Below the pieces are notes generated by a model. That model was not told the origin of the DNA and made no database searches. It saw nothing but the letters and a program-made list of their open reading frames with translations. A stretch of 64,000 bases of DNA from Streptomyces sp. NBC_00523 (GTDB lineage: Bacteria > Actinomycetota > Actinomycetes > Streptomycetales > Streptomycetaceae), in contig NZ_CP107836.1 of NCBI RefSeq assembly GCF_036346615.1, forward strand, positions 62,001 to 126,000. Direction: 5' to 3'. The translations under genes were made by a program, and so were the position numbers. Shown here one piece after another: positions 17,029 through 27,968 of the stretch (position 1 is its first letter; the number at the start of each line of letters is the position of its first letter).

Positions 17029-20000
17029 GTCCGGCTCTCCTTCGCGCGGCGGGCGGCGGCGATCCGGGCACGCTCGCGCAGACCGACCAGATCGTCCGGC
17101 TCGGCCTCCGGAACGTCGCGGTCGAAGCGCGCCAGCACCGGAAGGCGCAGGCCGAGCGCGACCAGGCCGAGCATGGCGCACCCGAACAGCACGTACATCA
17201 GGGCGATGCCGCGACCGGGTCCGGTGCCGATCAAGGGGCCGAAGACGGGGGCGAGCGCCCCGCCGGGCTCCATCAGGGGCCCCAGCACCGAGGAGCCGAG
17301 CGGGGCGATGATCCCGTGGCCCAGCGGCAGGGTGGACCAGGCGACGAGGGTGTTCAGGGCGAAGACGCGGCCGTGGAAGCGCTGCGGGACCTTGACCTGG
17401 ACGATCGTGGAGTAGACGCCGTTGACGAGGGAGAGCGCGAACGACATGCCGAACGCTCCGGCGGCGATCACCCAGAGACCGGCGTGCAGCCCGGTGAGGG
17501 CCCCGGCCAGGGCGAGCAGTGCGGCGAGGCCGAGCATGCCGCGCAGCCGGTGGCGCCGGGGGCCGCCCCAGAACCCCATGACGACCCCGCCCAGGATCGC
17601 GCCCGCGCCGCCCGCCATCGCGACCCGCGCCGCGCCCTGGAGGTCGTCGAAGGCGAGGACCAGCGGGGTGATGAGCAGGAAGAGCGGGGAGAGGAAGAGG
17701 TTCAGCCCGGCGAACCACAGCAGCATCGCCCGGAAGCCCCGGTTGCGCCAGGAATGGGCGAAGCCGTGCCGGATCTCGGAGACGAGGGACTCGCGCCGGG
17801 TCCACGGCAGCGTCCGGGGGAACTTGACCGCGAGCAGGACGCCGATGGCCAGGACGTAGCTGGCCACGTCGATGACGAGGATGCCGCCCAGACCGATTGC
17901 GGCCATCAGCGCGACGGCCACCAGCGGCACGACGAACTGGGCTGTGCCGAAAGCGAGTTGGACGATGCCGTTGGCGTGGCCGAGGTACTGCTTGGGTACC
18001 AGCTGCGGGACCGCCGAGGCGTAGGCGAGCCGTTGGAAGGTCAGGGCGAGGGAGAGCACGCCCAGCAGGACGTACACCTCCCAGGAGTGCAGGTTCCCGG
18101 TGAGGAGCAGGGCCAGGAGCCCGGCCTGCGTGGTGCAGGCGGTGAGGTCGCCCGCGAGGAGTACGGTGCGCCGGTCCAGCCGGTCGACGAGGGCGCCCGC
18201 CAGCGGGCCGACGAGGATGCCGGGGACCATGGCGATCACCGCGTAGAGCGCGTACCGGGTGAGGGAGCCGGTGTTCAGCAGGATCCAGAGCGGCAGCGCG
18301 AACTCGGTCAGCGCCGAGCCGGTGATGGAGACCAGCTGCCCGCTCGCGACCGCGAGGAACCGTCGCATGCTGGGTTCGGGCCCGGCGTCGGACTTCGCGT
18401 CCTCGGCGGGGGTTTCCGTGCCGGACTCCTCAACTGCCGCCGTCACCGGCCCGGTGTCCCCGTGGAACCACCACGAGTGCCGCGGATCGCGGACGGGCAG
18501 TTCGTCGGTCACGCCGTCGCGCACCGCGAGGTGCACGGTGGTCACCGCCTCGGCGACCTCGGTGGCCCGGTACTTGAGGAAGAAGTGACCGCCCTGGTCG
18601 AGCACGGCGACGGCGGAGCGCTCGGCCAGCAGCAGCCACTCGCGGTAGCGCTCCTGGTAGAAGTCGGCCGCCGGGTCCTGGTCGCCGATCAGGCAGATGA
18701 GCGGGGCGCGCAGCCGGGGCGCGCCGGCGGCCACGTCGGCGATGGCGCGGGTGAAGTAGTCCTCGGCGGCCTGGGTGTCCCGGCGCATGTTGCCGATGAT
18801 GAAGGCCGCCTGCTCCTTGTCGAGGTCGGAGGTGTTCACCCCGAGCCCGATGAGCCAGTTCGCGTAGACCCGGTCGCCGAGCAGCGGTTCGAGTGAGGCG
18901 ACGCGGCTCAGCGCGTTGAGCACCCGGCTGCGTGGCCGGGCGAAGGGGAACTGGGCTCCGGCGTAGACCGCTTCCAGCGGGTGCCCGGCGGCTTCCAGCA
19001 GCCGGGAGACGGAGATCGCCAGGGCCGTGCCGACCGCGCAGTGCCCGTAGACCACGACGGGCCCCTCGGTCCGCTCCCGTACCTCCGCCGCGATGCGCTC
19101 GGCGAGTTCGTCGAACGGCACGGACTCCTCGGTGACACCGACGTCGTGGCCCGGTACAGCGACCGCCCACAGTTCGGTGTCGGCGGGCAGCGCGTCGGCG
19201 ACGGGCTGGTAGACGACGGGGCTGCCGCCGCCGTACGGCACACAGACGAAGGTGCGGGTGCGGTGGGCGGCGGACACGGGCGGGGTGAGCCGGTGCAGCA
19301 GCGGCCTCGGGGAGTCGTCGCTCTCGTCCCGGGAGGCGACGGCGGCCAGGTCGCGGACGGTGCGGTGGGTGAAGAGGTCCATGACGCTGACGGGCCGGGC
19401 GCCCGCCTCGGCCAGCCGGGCGCGGGCCCTCGCGACGACCTGGGTGGCCAGGAGCGAGTGGCCGCCGATGTCGAAGAAGTCCTCGTCCGTTCCGACCTCC
19501 GTCAGCCCGAGCACCTCGCCCCAGATCCCGGCGAGCAGGCGTTCCACCTCGGTGGCGGGCCGGGTCGCGCCGGTCGACCGCCGCAGCTGCGGTGCGGGCA
19601 GGGCGCGGCGGTCGAGCTTTCCGTTGGGGGTGAGCGGCAGGGCGGGGACGACGGCGACCACCGAGGGCACCTGGTGTTCGGGGAGCACCCGTTTGAGGGC
19701 CGTACGCAGCCGGGCCGGATCGGGCTCGTCCGGGCCGGCGGGCACGACGTATCCGACGAGGCGCTGGTCGCCGGGCCGGTCCTCGCGCAGGACGACCGCC
19801 GCGTCGGCGACGTGGGGCTGGGCGCGCAGCGCGGCCTCGGTCTCGCCGGGCTCGATGCGCAGCCCGCGCAGCTTGATCTGCGCGTCGACGCGGCCGAGGT
19901 GCTGGAGGGTGCCGTCCGGGAGGCGGCGGGCCAGGTCCCCGGTGCGGTAGAGGCGGGAGCCGGGCGGACCGTACGGGTCGGGCACGAACCGGGCCGCGGT

Positions 20001-22565
20001 CCCGCCGGGCCTGCGGTGGTAGCCGAGGGCCACGGCGGTGCCGCCGATGTGCAGTTCTCCGGGGGCCCCGGGCGGCACGGGGCGCAGGGCGGCGTCCAGC
20101 ACGTACAGCCGGGTGTTGTCGATGGGCCGTCCGATCGGCACCGTCTCCAGGGGCCCGGCGCACTCCCACGAGGAGACGTCGACCGCCGCCTCCGTCGGGC
20201 CGTACAGGTTGGCGAGGGCGCAGTGCGGCAGTCGGCCGGTCAGTTCGCGGGCCGTGTCGGGCGGCAGGGCCTCGCCGCTGCTGATCACGCGGCGCAGTGT
20301 CGTGCACCGTTCGACGCCCTCCTCGGCGAGGAAGACGGTCAGCATGGCGGGCACGAAGTGCGCCACGGTGACGCCCGCGGTGGCGATGAGGTCGAGCAGA
20401 TAGCCGGCGTCCTTCTGGCCGCCGGGCTTGGCGAGGACGATGCGCGCACCGGTGGTCAGGGGCCAGAAGAACTCCCACACCGATACGTCGAAGCCGACGG
20501 GGGTCTTCTGCAGGACGGCGTCGTCGTGGCCCAGCCGGTAGGTGTCCTGCATCCACTGGAGGCGGTTGGCGATGGCCCGGTGGGTGTTGGGCACGCCCTT
20601 CGGGCGGCCGGTGGAGCCGGAGGTGTAGATGAGGTAGGCGGGGTCGTCGGGGGTGGGCCCGGCAGGACCGCGGCGCGAGCGGGGCGGTTCCTCGGGGTCG
20701 TCCAGCAGCATGATCTGCGCGGTGCAGCCGTGCGGGGTGGGCAGTCCGCGCTGCGTGAGCAGGACGGGCGCGTCGCTGTCGGCGAGGAGGAAGGCGAGGC
20801 GTTCGGCGGGGTAGCCGGGTTCCAGCGGGGCGTAGGCCGCGCCCGTGCGCAGGATGCCGAGCAGCCCGGCGACGAGTTCGGGTGAGCGTTCCGAGCAGAT
20901 GGCGACGAGGCCGCCCGGACCGATGCCCTCGGCGGCCAGCCGGGCTGCGATCCGGTCGGCCCGCTCGTCGAGCTGCCGGTAGGTGAGGGCGGGCCGGCCC
21001 TCGACGGCGACGGCGACCGCGTCGGGGGTCCGGGCGATCTGCTCGGCCACCAGGGCGGTGAGGGTGGTGGGCGGACGGTCCACAGCGGTGTCGTTGTACC
21101 GCTCGGTCTCGGTGTCGCGCTCCTCCGGGGTGGGCCCGGCGAGGCCGGAGAGCGGGGTCTCGGGGGCGGCCGCCACGGAGCGCAGGATCCTGCCGAGGTG
21201 ATCGGCGAGGCGTCCGATGTCGGCGGGGTCGAAGAGGTCGGTGTTGAAGTTGAAGGAGCCGTGCAGCCCGTCGGGCCACTCCTGGAGGAAGAGTTCGAGA
21301 TCGAAGCGGGTGCCGCTGGCTCGTACCCCGAAGGGCTCGGCGCTCAGGCCGCCCGCCGCCGCGGCGTCGCGCTGGGTGGCGTAGTTCTGTACGGCGAGCA
21401 CGGCCTGGAAGACGGGCGGGCGCGAGACGTCGCGTGCCACCTTCAGCTCGCTGACCAGCTGCGCGAACGGCAGCTCCTGGTGCGCGTAGGCGTCCAGGCA
21501 GGTTTCGCGGGTGCGGCGCAGGAGCTCGGCGAATGACGGATCGCCCTCCAGCCGGGCCGGCAGCGCGATGACGTTGACGAACATGCCGACCAGGTCTTCG
21601 AGTTCCGGCTCGGTGCGTCCGGCGACAGGGGAACCGACGGCGAAGTCGCGCTGGCCGCTGAAGCGGGCGAGGAGGATCTGGAAGGCGGCCAGGAGCACCA
21701 TGTGGACGGTCGCGTCGTGGAGCCGGCCGAGCGCCGCGAGCCGGTCGAGCAGGGGGCGGTCGACGAAGAACGCGTACCCGGCGCCTTCGAAGGTCTGGCG
21801 GGGCGGGCGGGGGCGGGAGAAGGCGAGCTCCAGCGGTTCGATCCCGGCGAGTTCGCCGGACCAGTGGGCGACCTCGGCCGCGAGCCGTTCACCGCTCAGC
21901 TGCTCGCGCTGCCACAGCGCGAAGTCCCCGTACTGCACGGCCAGTTCGGGCAGCGGATTGGGTTCGCCCGCGACGCCGGCGGCGTAGTGGCGCAGCACTT
22001 CGCCGAGCAGGACCTCGCTGGACCAGCCGTCGCTGACGCTGTGGTGGACGACCAGGAGCAGGACGTGGTCGTCGGCGGCCAGCCGGATCAGCAGGGCCCG
22101 CAGCAGCGGGCCCCGCTCCAGGTCGAAGGGGACGGCGGACGCCTCGTCCACCAGGCGTTCGGCCTCGGCCGGTGACTCGGCCACGGCCTCGGTGAGGGCC
22201 GCCGGGCCGGGCGGGTCGATGACCAGCAGCGGGAGGCCGTCGTCGGTGGCCGGGTAGCGCGAGCGCAGCGTCTCGTGCCGGGCGACCGCCGCGTCCAGGG
22301 CGGCGCGCAGCAGGCCGGTGTCCAGCGGGCCGCGCAGCCGCCGGACCACCGGGATGTTGTACGCGGCGGTTCCGGGGGCGAACTGCTCCATGAACCACAG
22401 GCGTTCCTGTGCGAACGAGAGCGGCACGGGCGTGTCCGGGTCCCGGCGCGGGATGGTGGCCCGGGCGGCGGGGCGCGCCGACAGGCGGCGGCGCAGCAGT
22501 TCCCGCTTCGCGGCCGTGAGGCGGGCGGCGGCTGGTTCCGCCGGGTGGGCGGTGTCGGCGCTCAT
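17025..22565 (-). CDS. NRPS C-A-T-TE fused to MFS exporter
   Basis: 1846 aa. Domains: condensation about 45-480 (HHSVSDG at 174), adenylation about 510-1000 ([11 protein letters not shown] near 650), carrier about 1010-1085 (FDIGGHSL), thioesterase about 1105-1365, then a linker and a major facilitator transporter about 1400-1815. The pocket reads D-V-W-H-I-S-L-V-D-K, matching the known serine code. The thioesterase nucleophile elbow is GHCAVG, with Cys at about residue 1176 replacing the usual Ser; a later [10 protein letters not shown] and GGHFF supply the Asp and His. The transporter has about 12 hydrophobic segments and [18 protein letters not shown] 22565 overlaps the preceding stop. It probably adds the last residue, releases the product and exports it. 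Confidence 0.93.
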   Translation of the reverse strand: MSADTAHPAEPAAARLTAAKRELLRRRLSARPAARATIPRRDPDTPVPLSFAQERLWFMEQFAPGTAAYNIPVVRRLRGPLDTGLLRAALDAAVARHETLRSRYPATDDGLPLLVIDPPGPAALTEAVAESPAEAERLVDEASAVPFDLERGPLLRALLIRLAADDHVLLLVVHHSVSDGWSSEVLLGEVLRHYAAGVAGEPNPLPELAVQYGDFALWQREQLSGERLAAEVAHWSGELAGIEPLELAFSRPRPPRQTFEGAGYAFFVDRPLLDRLAALGRLHDATVHMVLLAAFQILLARFSGQRDFAVGSPVAGRTEPELEDLVGMFVNVIALPARLEGDPSFAELLRRTRETCLDAYAHQELPFAQLVSELKVARDVSRPPVFQAVLAVQNYATQRDAAAAGGLSAEPFGVRASGTRFDLELFLQEWPDGLHGSFNFNTDLFDPADIGRLADHLGRILRSVAAAPETPLSGLAGPTPEERDTETERYNDTAVDRPPTTLTALVAEQIARTPDAVAVAVEGRPALTYRQLDERADRIAARLAAEGIGPGGLVAICSERSPELVAGLLGILRTGAAYAPLEPGYPAERLAFLLADSDAPVLLTQRGLPTPHGCTAQIMLLDDPEEPPRSRRGPAGPTPDDPAYLIYTSGSTGRPKGVPNTHRAIANRLQWMQDTYRLGHDDAVLQKTPVGFDVSVWEFFWPLTTGARIVLAKPGGQKDAGYLLDLIATAGVTVAHFVPAMLTVFLAEEGVERCTTLRRVISSGEALPPDTARELTGRLPHCALANLYGPTEAAVDVSSWECAGPLETVPIGRPIDNTRLYVLDAALRPVPPGAPGELHIGGTAVALGYHRRPGGTAARFVPDPYGPPGSRLYRTGDLARRLPDGTLQHLGRVDAQIKLRGLRIEPGETEAALRAQPHVADAAVVLREDRPGDQRLVGYVVPAGPDEPDPARLRTALKRVLPEHQVPSVVAVVPALPLTPNGKLDRRALPAPQLRRSTGATRPATEVERLLAGIWGEVLGLTEVGTDEDFFDIGGHSLLATQVVARARARLAEAGARPVSVMDLFTHRTVRDLAAVASRDESDDSPRPLLHRLTPPVSAAHRTRTFVCVPYGGGSPVVYQPVADALPADTELWAVAVPGHDVGVTEESVPFDELAERIAAEVRERTEGPVVVYGHCAVGTALAISVSRLLEAAGHPLEAVYAGAQFPFARPRSRVLNALSRVASLEPLLGDRVYANWLIGLGVNTSDLDKEQAAFIIGNMRRDTQAAEDYFTRAIADVAAGAPRLRAPLICLIGDQDPAADFYQERYREWLLLAERSAVAVLDQGGHFFLKYRATEVAEAVTTVHLAVRDGVTDELPVRDPRHSWWFHGDTGPVTAAVEESGTETPAEDAKSDAGPEPSMRRFLAVASGQLVSITGSALTEFALPLWILLNTGSLTRYALYAVIAMVPGILVGPLAGALVDRLDRRTVLLAGDLTACTTQAGLLALLLTGNLHSWEVYVLLGVLSLALTFQRLAYASAVPQLVPKQYLGHANGIVQLAFGTAQFVVPLVAVALMAAIGLGGILVIDVASYVLAIGVLLAVKFPRTLPWTRRESLVSEIRHGFAHSWRNRGFRAMLLWFAGLNLFLSPLFLLITPLVLAFDDLQGAARVAMAGGAGAILGGVVMGFWGGPRRHRLRGMLGLAALLALAGALTGLHAGLWVIAAGAFGMSFALSLVNGVYSTIVQVKVPQRFHGRVFALNTLVAWSTLPLGHGIIAPLGSSVLGPLMEPGGALAPVFGPLIGTGPGRGIALMYVLFGCAMLGLVALGLRLPVLARFDRDVPEAEPDDLVGLRERARIAAARRAKESRT

Positions 22566-25500
22566 GAGCGGGGCCGGCTTCCTTCCAGTGCGTCCTGCGC
22601 GGCCAGCAGCTCTTCGGCGTCCGTGTCCGACAGGGCGTCGATCTCGGCGGCCAGAGCGGCCTCCACGGCTTCGGCGAAGGCGGCGCAGGTGCGGTGGGTG
22701 AACAGGGTGCGCAGGGGGACGGCGAGGTCGACGGAGGCGCGGAGCCGGGCGATGACCCGCGTCGCGAGGAGCGAGTGGCCGCCCAGGTCGAAGAAGTCGT
22801 CGTCCGCGCCGACCGGCCCCGAGCCCAGCACCTGGCGCCAGATGTCGGCGACCAGTTCCTCCGCCTCGGTCCTGGGCTCCACGAAGGCGGCCCGCACGGG
22901 GGACGCGCCGCCGGGGTCCGGCAGGGCCGCCCGGTCCACCTTGCCGTTGGGGGTGAGCGGCAGGCGGTCGAGCACGGCCCAGGCGCCGGGGACCAGGTGC
23001 GGGGGCAGCACGGCGGCCAGTTCCGCGCGCAGCCGGGCCGGGTCCGGCGCGGACGCGTCCGGGGCCGGGACGACGTGGGCGACGAGCCGGTCGCCGCGGG
23101 CGTGGACCACGGCATCGGCCACGCCGGGCAGGGCGGTGAGCGCGGCCTCGACCTCGCCGGGCTCGACCCGGAAGCCGCGCACCTTCACCTGGCCGTCGAG
23201 CCGGCCCAGGAATTCCAGCTGCCCGTCGGCCCGGCGCCGGACCCGGTCGCCGGTCCGGTAGCGACGGGCCCCCGGCGGTCCGTCCGGGTCGGGCACAAAG
23301 GCGCGGGCGGTGGCCCCGGGGCGGCCCAGGTAGCCGTCGGCGACCCCGGCCCCGCCGATGACGAGTTCGCCGGGGGTGCCGGGCGGGACGGGCGTGCCGT
23401 GGCGGTCCAGCACGGCCAGGGTGGTCGCGCCGATCGGGCGGCCGATGGGCGGCCTGCGCAGCCCGTCCGGCGCGCCGAGCTCCGCCGTGGTGGCGATGAC
23501 CGTGGTCTCCGTCGGGCCGTAGGAGTTCACCAGCCGCACGGTGTCGCCGAACCGGGCCCGCCACGCGGCGACCGCTTCGGCGCGGAGTTGGTCGGCGCCC
23601 AGGACGACCAGGCGCAGCGTGTCCGGCCACGGGGTTTCGGCGAGGTCGGCGACGAGGTGGTGCCAGTAGGGGGTCGGCAGGTCCAGGACGGTGACCCCCG
23701 CCGCGTAGGGCTCGGCCAGCTGGTCGCCGAGGGCCGCTCCGGGGCGGGCGGTGACGAGGACCGCGCCGGACGCCAGGGCCGGGAAGATCTCCTCGGCGCT
23801 GGTGTCGAAGGAGAGCGAGGCGCTGTGCAGGACCCGGTCGCTCTCGCCGAGGCCGTAGCCCTGACGCATCCAGGCGACCCGAGCGGCGAGTGCGCGGTGC
23901 GGCACGAGGACGCCCTTGGGCGTGCCGGTGGACCCCGAGGTGTAGATGACGTACGCGGGATCGTCCGGGGCGGCCTCGGTGCCTGGGCCGGGAAGCGGAC
24001 CGGCCTCGATGCCGGGGCCGGAAGGCGGGGCGGACGGGTTGCCGGGGGCGGCGGACAGGACGGGGACATCGGCGATGAGGCCCGGGACGGGTGCGCCGTC
24101 CCCGGTCAGCAGGACCGCCGCCCCGCTGTCCCGCAGCATGAAGTCGAGCCGTCCGGCGGGGTATTCCGGGTCCAGCGCGAGAAAGCCCGCGCCGACGCGC
24201 CAGGCGGCGAGCATCACCACGACCGGCCGCGGTCCCCGGGGCAGGCAGAACGCGACGAGGTCGCCGCGGCGGACCCCGGCCGCCATGAGCCGGGCGGCCA
24301 GGGCGCGGGAGGCGTCGGCGAGTTGTCCGCGCGTGAGGGTTTCCCCTGGGCCGACGAGGGCCGGGGCATCGGCGGCTCGGGCCATCCTCCGGTCGATCGC
24401 GGCGAGGACCGTCGGGGGGTACTCCGGCAGCGCGGGCCCCGCCGCCTCGTCCCGCAGCAGCGCCGACTCCCCCTCGTCCAGCAGGGGCAGCAGGTGCACG
24501 GGCGTGTCGGGCTCCTCCAGGGCGGCGCGCAGCAGGATCTCGAAGCGGGCGGCGAACCGGGCCACCTCCGGCGCGTCCAGGAGATCGGTGCGGTAGCCGA
24601 AGACCGCGTGCAGGTCGTCACCGTCCGGGCGGACGTCCAGGCTCAGTTCGAACTTGGCGGCGGTGTGGCCGCCGTCCGCCTCGGCGCAGAGGAGGTCCGC
24701 GAAGCGGTGCGCGCCCAGGTCGCCGCCACTCTGGGTGTGCACAGTAAGCAGCGTCTGGAAGACGGGCGTACGTCCGGTGTCCCGGTCCTGCCGCAATTCC
24801 TCGGTGAGCCGTTCGAACGGGACGCGGCCGTGCGTCAGGGCGCGGAGCCAGTCGCCTCGGATCTGCCGCAGCAGGGCGTCGAAGGACCGGGTTTCGGAGA
24901 AGTCGGCGCGCAGGACGAGGGTCGAGGAGAAGTAGCCGACCGTCCGCTCGCTGTCGACCGTCGTGCGCGCGGCGGTGGGCACGCCCACGCAGAAGTCGTC
25001 CTGGCCCGTGCAGCGGTGGAGGAGGAGTTGGTAGGCCGCGGCGATCACCATGAAGGGGGTGAGCCGGCGGGCACGGGCGAAGCCCTCCACCGTCCTGCCC
25101 AGACCGCGCAGGACTTGGGTGCGATAGGCGCCCCGGCTGGTCGGAACGGAAGGCCGGGGGCGCTCGGCGGGGAGCGCCAGCGGCTGGGTGCCGTCGAGCA
25201 GCCGGCGCCAGTGATCGAGGGCGGCGGCGGCCTCCGGGCCGTCCAGCCAGGCGCGCTCCGCGGCGGCGTGCGCCAGGTAGGAGGGCGGATCCTCCAGTGC
25301 GGCCCCGTCGCCTGCGCGGAACGCCGAGTACAGCGTGGCGAGTTCGGAGCGCAGCAGGCCGAGCGACCAGCCGTCGGCGACGATGTGGTGCACGACCAGA
25401 CAGAAGGTGTACGTGTCCTCCCCGGTACGCAGCAGCGTGGCACGCAGCAGCGGCCCTTCCGCCAGGTCGAACGGCCGATTGGTGAACTCCCCGATCCTTG

Positions 25501-25849
25501 CGGCGGTTTCGGCCTCCGCGCACCCCCGCAGATCATGGCTGTCCCATGGGACCGGGGCCGGTGGGTCCACCACGACGTACGGGCGGCCGTCGAGGGCGGG
25601 GAAGCGGCTGCGCAGCGCCTCGTGCCGGCCCGCAACCGCGTCCAGCGCCGCGCCGAGGGCGTCCGCCGAAAGCGCACCGGTGAACCGGAGCACGAGCGGA
25701 ATGTTGTACGCCGGGTCCCCCGGCTCGAACTGGCCCAGGAACCAGAGGCGTTCCTGCCCGACAGAGAGGACGGCCTCGGCGAGGGCCTGGGCCTCCGGGC
25801 CGGATGCCCCGGGCGTCGGGAAGTGAGGCCGCTGGCTGGAATCGGGCAT
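22562..25849 (-). CDS. NRPS module C-A-T, probably basic residue
   Basis: 1095 aa, first gene of the operon. The condensation domain has [14 protein letters not shown] and VVHHIVADG (intact HHxxxDG). The adenylation domain has [39 protein letters not shown] and NGKVDR. The carrier has FDLGGHSLL. The pocket read by eye is D-T-E-D-V-G-S-V-I-K. I know no exact match, but Glu at position 239 and Asp at 278 suggest a positively charged side chain (Lys, Orn, Dab or Arg type). The [12 protein letters not shown] segment marks an unusual adenylation subgroup. I chose ATG 25849 (MPDSSQRP) with AGGAG 4 nt upstream; ATG 25906 is also open. It has no starter-type domain, so it extends a chain. Confidence 0.9.
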   Translation of the reverse strand: MPDSSQRPHFPTPGASGPEAQALAEAVLSVGQERLWFLGQFEPGDPAYNIPLVLRFTGALSADALGAALDAVAGRHEALRSRFPALDGRPYVVVDPPAPVPWDSHDLRGCAEAETAARIGEFTNRPFDLAEGPLLRATLLRTGEDTYTFCLVVHHIVADGWSLGLLRSELATLYSAFRAGDGAALEDPPSYLAHAAAERAWLDGPEAAAALDHWRRLLDGTQPLALPAERPRPSVPTSRGAYRTQVLRGLGRTVEGFARARRLTPFMVIAAAYQLLLHRCTGQDDFCVGVPTAARTTVDSERTVGYFSSTLVLRADFSETRSFDALLRQIRGDWLRALTHGRVPFERLTEELRQDRDTGRTPVFQTLLTVHTQSGGDLGAHRFADLLCAEADGGHTAAKFELSLDVRPDGDDLHAVFGYRTDLLDAPEVARFAARFEILLRAALEEPDTPVHLLPLLDEGESALLRDEAAGPALPEYPPTVLAAIDRRMARAADAPALVGPGETLTRGQLADASRALAARLMAAGVRRGDLVAFCLPRGPRPVVVMLAAWRVGAGFLALDPEYPAGRLDFMLRDSGAAVLLTGDGAPVPGLIADVPVLSAAPGNPSAPPSGPGIEAGPLPGPGTEAAPDDPAYVIYTSGSTGTPKGVLVPHRALAARVAWMRQGYGLGESDRVLHSASLSFDTSAEEIFPALASGAVLVTARPGAALGDQLAEPYAAGVTVLDLPTPYWHHLVADLAETPWPDTLRLVVLGADQLRAEAVAAWRARFGDTVRLVNSYGPTETTVIATTAELGAPDGLRRPPIGRPIGATTLAVLDRHGTPVPPGTPGELVIGGAGVADGYLGRPGATARAFVPDPDGPPGARRYRTGDRVRRRADGQLEFLGRLDGQVKVRGFRVEPGEVEAALTALPGVADAVVHARGDRLVAHVVPAPDASAPDPARLRAELAAVLPPHLVPGAWAVLDRLPLTPNGKVDRAALPDPGGASPVRAAFVEPRTEAEELVADIWRQVLGSGPVGADDDFFDLGGHSLLATRVIARLRASVDLAVPLRTLFTHRTCAAFAEAVEAALAAEIDALSDTDAEELLAAQDALEGSRPRS

Positions 25850-25976
25850 GACGCTCCTGGGGGCCGGGTCGTGGCGGTCCGGCCGCCTGGCTGAAACCGT
25901 ATGCATGCACGGCCCGTGCGGGTGACGCGTGAGGAGGGAGGGACAGCTGCCCCGGGAGGGTGCCGTGATGCCGCAA

Positions 25977-26006
25977 ATGCTAGAGAGCGACCGAACGGCG
26001 GGTCAA
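25977..26006 (-). promoter_or_regulatory. Promoter of the NRPS operon
   Basis: On the minus strand TTGACC (26006-26001) is followed after 18 nt by TAGCAT (25982-25977), a good fit to the main vegetative sigma factor consensus. The leader would be about 120 nt. It is the only convincing promoter upstream of the eight overlapping NRPS genes. Confidence 0.65.
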
Positions 26007-26018
26007 TGGTCTGGACCA
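26007..26018. promoter_or_regulatory. DasR-responsive-element-like palindrome
   Basis: TGGTCTGGACCA differs by one central base from the core of the DasR site (TGGTCTAGACCA) and lies directly against the -35 box of the NRPS promoter. DasR is the GlcNAc-responsive GntR regulator of Streptomyces, which controls chitin metabolism and several antibiotic and siderophore loci. Other GntR or ROK proteins bind similar sites, so the identity of the regulator is inference. Confidence 0.65.
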
Positions 26019-26163
26019 AACTACTGTGGGCCCCGCTCAAACACCCCACGGCCCGGATCAGGGGAAAACGGCCGAAACCTGCCCCTGAGCCCGCCCGTTC
26101 GGCCTCGGCACGGCCCGACAGGCCCGGCGGTCCGCAGCCCCCCGCACCTCCGCCGCAGACGCG

Positions 26164-26204
26164 ACCGGGCTGTGGTGTCACGAGGTGTGACACCACAGCC
26201 CGGT
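26164..26204 (-). terminator. Strong terminator of the alpha-glucan operon
   Basis: A perfect 18-bp stem (26164-26181 with 26187-26204) with a 5-nt loop starts 9 bp beyond the stop of the alpha-glucosidase gene. No U-tract is needed in actinobacteria. It insulates the NRPS promoter region from transcription through the sugar locus. Confidence 0.9.
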
Positions 26205-26212
26205 GTGCGGGT

Positions 26213-27826
26213 TCAGGCGGTACGCAGCCAGACGCTGGTGTCGACCGGCAGCACGCCCTGGCTCAGCGGCTGGGAAGAGACGAGGACCTGGGCGTCGTCC
26301 GGGAGTTGTACGGGGGTGGCGGAGAGGTTGACGATGCAGGTGAAGTTCTCACCGCGGGTGAAGGCGAGGACGTCGGGTGCGTAGTCGAGCCACTGCATGG
26401 GCCCGTCCCCCAGGTCGGGCTCGGCCGCGCGGCGGGCGAGGGCCTGGCGGTAGAGGGTGAGCATGGAGTGGGGGTCGGTGTCCTGAGCGGCCGCGGTCAG
26501 CCCCGCCCAGGCTGCTGGCTGCGGGAGCCAGGGTGATGCGGCGCTGTCGGGGCTGAAGCCGTAGGGCTCGGTGGTGCCGTTCCAGGGCAGCGGGACGCGG
26601 CAGCCGTCACGGCCGGGATCCTCTCCGTTCGTACGGTGGTAGATGGGGTCGTCGCGGCGGTGGGCGGGGATGTCCTCGACCTCGGGCAGGCCCAGTTCCT
26701 CGCCCTGGTAGATGTAGACGGCACCGGGCAGGGCCATGGTGAGCAGGGCTGCGGCGCGGGCGCGGCGGCGGCCGAGGTCTTCGTCGACGACGGGGTTGTA
26801 CTGGCGGATACCGGCGGCGGTGCTGGTGTCGGGGCGGCCGTAGCGGGTGACATGGCGGGTGACGTCGTGGTTGGAGAGCACCCAGGTGCTGGGGGCCCCG
26901 ACGCCGACGTGGGCGGCCAGGGTCTGGTCGATGACGGCACGCAGAGCAGTGGGGTCCCAACTGCACCCGAGGAAGTCGAAGTTGAAGGCCGAGTGGAGTT
27001 CGTCGGCGCGCAGGTACTGGGCGAAGCGGTCGGGGTCGGCGAGCCATACCTCCCCGATCAGCGCGCGGGGCTCGGAGTAGGAGTCGGCGACGGCGCGCCA
27101 GCCGCGGTAGATGTGGTGGTTCTCGTCGAGATCGACGTAGGGGTGGGGGTCGGGGAAGACGCTGTGGTCGTAGTCGGGCAGGTCCGGGTCCTTGCTGCAC
27201 ATGGCGGCGGAGTCGACGCGGATGCCGTCCACTCCCCGGTCGAACCAGAAGCGGAGGATGTCTTCGTACTCGGCCCGGACGAGGGGGTTGCGCCAGTTGA
27301 GGTCGGGCTGTTCGGGGGCGAACAGGTGCAGGTACCACTGACCGTCGGGCACCCGGGTCCAGGCGGAGCCGCCGAAGATGGACTGCCATGCGTTGGGGGG
27401 CAGTTCGCCGTCGTCGCCGCGGCCTTCGCGGAACCAGAACAGTTCGCGTTCGGGTGAGCCGGGCTCGGCGTTGAGGGCGGCGGTGAACCAGGCGTGTTCG
27501 TTGGAGACGTGGTTGGGCACGACGTCGACGATGATCCGGATGTCGCGTTCGTGGGCTTCGCTGATGAGTTTCTCGGCTTCGGCCAGGGTGCCGAAGCGGG
27601 GGTCGATCCGGCGGAAGTCGGTGACGTCGTAGCCGGCGTCCGCCATGGGCGTCAGGTACCAGGGAGAGAACCAGATGGCTTCGATGCCGAGGTGCTGGAG
27701 GTAGTCCAGTCTGGAGCGCACGCCCGCCAGGTCGCCGATGCCGTCGCCGTTGCCGTCGGCGAAGCTGCGCGGGTAGACCTGGTAGATGGCTGCGTGACGC
27801 CACCAGTCGGTGGTGCGCGGGGTCAT
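26213..27826 (-). CDS. Alpha-glucosidase, GH13 family
   Basis: 537 aa cytoplasmic GH13 enzyme. Conserved regions in order: WWRHAAIYQVYPRSFADGNG, VDVVPNHVS, GIRVDSAAM (nucleophile Asp), ALIGEVWL (acid/base Glu) and LSNHDVTRH (third acid). QGEELGLPEVEDIP is typical of oligo-1,6-glucosidase/alpha-glucosidase members. It hydrolyses imported alpha-gluco-oligosaccharides to glucose. It is the last gene of the locus downstream of GH87-like, ABC transporter and LacI genes; in that context nigero-oligosaccharides are a plausible substrate. No signal peptide, consistent with intracellular action. ATG 27826 follows a purine-rich GAAGGCAGG. Confidence 0.94.
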   Translation of the reverse strand: MTPRTTDWWRHAAIYQVYPRSFADGNGDGIGDLAGVRSRLDYLQHLGIEAIWFSPWYLTPMADAGYDVTDFRRIDPRFGTLAEAEKLISEAHERDIRIIVDVVPNHVSNEHAWFTAALNAEPGSPERELFWFREGRGDDGELPPNAWQSIFGGSAWTRVPDGQWYLHLFAPEQPDLNWRNPLVRAEYEDILRFWFDRGVDGIRVDSAAMCSKDPDLPDYDHSVFPDPHPYVDLDENHHIYRGWRAVADSYSEPRALIGEVWLADPDRFAQYLRADELHSAFNFDFLGCSWDPTALRAVIDQTLAAHVGVGAPSTWVLSNHDVTRHVTRYGRPDTSTAAGIRQYNPVVDEDLGRRRARAAALLTMALPGAVYIYQGEELGLPEVEDIPAHRRDDPIYHRTNGEDPGRDGCRVPLPWNGTTEPYGFSPDSAASPWLPQPAAWAGLTAAAQDTDPHSMLTLYRQALARRAAEPDLGDGPMQWLDYAPDVLAFTRGENFTCIVNLSATPVQLPDDAQVLVSSQPLSQGVLPVDTSVWLRTA

Positions 27827-27916
27827 GGTGCCTGCCTTCGTGTGTGGTGCGAACAGTGCGCGGGCCCGGCCGGCGGGGACTTGGGCCGGGCCCACGGGTC
27901 TTCGGAGTAGGGCGAA

Positions 27917-27957
27917 CCGCGGGCCGGGCCGGCCAGGGAGGCAAGCCGGGCCCGCGG
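27917..27957 (-). terminator. GC-rich stem-loop between GH87-like and GH13 genes
   Basis: CCGCGGGCC (27917-27925) pairs with GGCCCGCGG (27949-27957), with further pairing inside. It lies just after the stop of the GH87-like gene and may attenuate or stabilise the transcript, giving less alpha-glucosidase than secreted enzyme. Confidence 0.6.
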
Positions 27958-27968
27958 TCGGTTCGGGG

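Noticed and set aside
22565..23630. N-terminal extension of the NRPS-MFS protein to 2201 aa
   Set aside because: The added residues are Arg/Pro-rich antisense-like sequence over the adjacent C-A-T gene; the ATGA overlap and the start MSADTAHP fit.
22694..25894. 1066-codon plus-strand frame opposite the first NRPS gene
   Set aside because: Low-complexity Gly/Arg/Val composition and no family; the NRPS frame has all core motifs.
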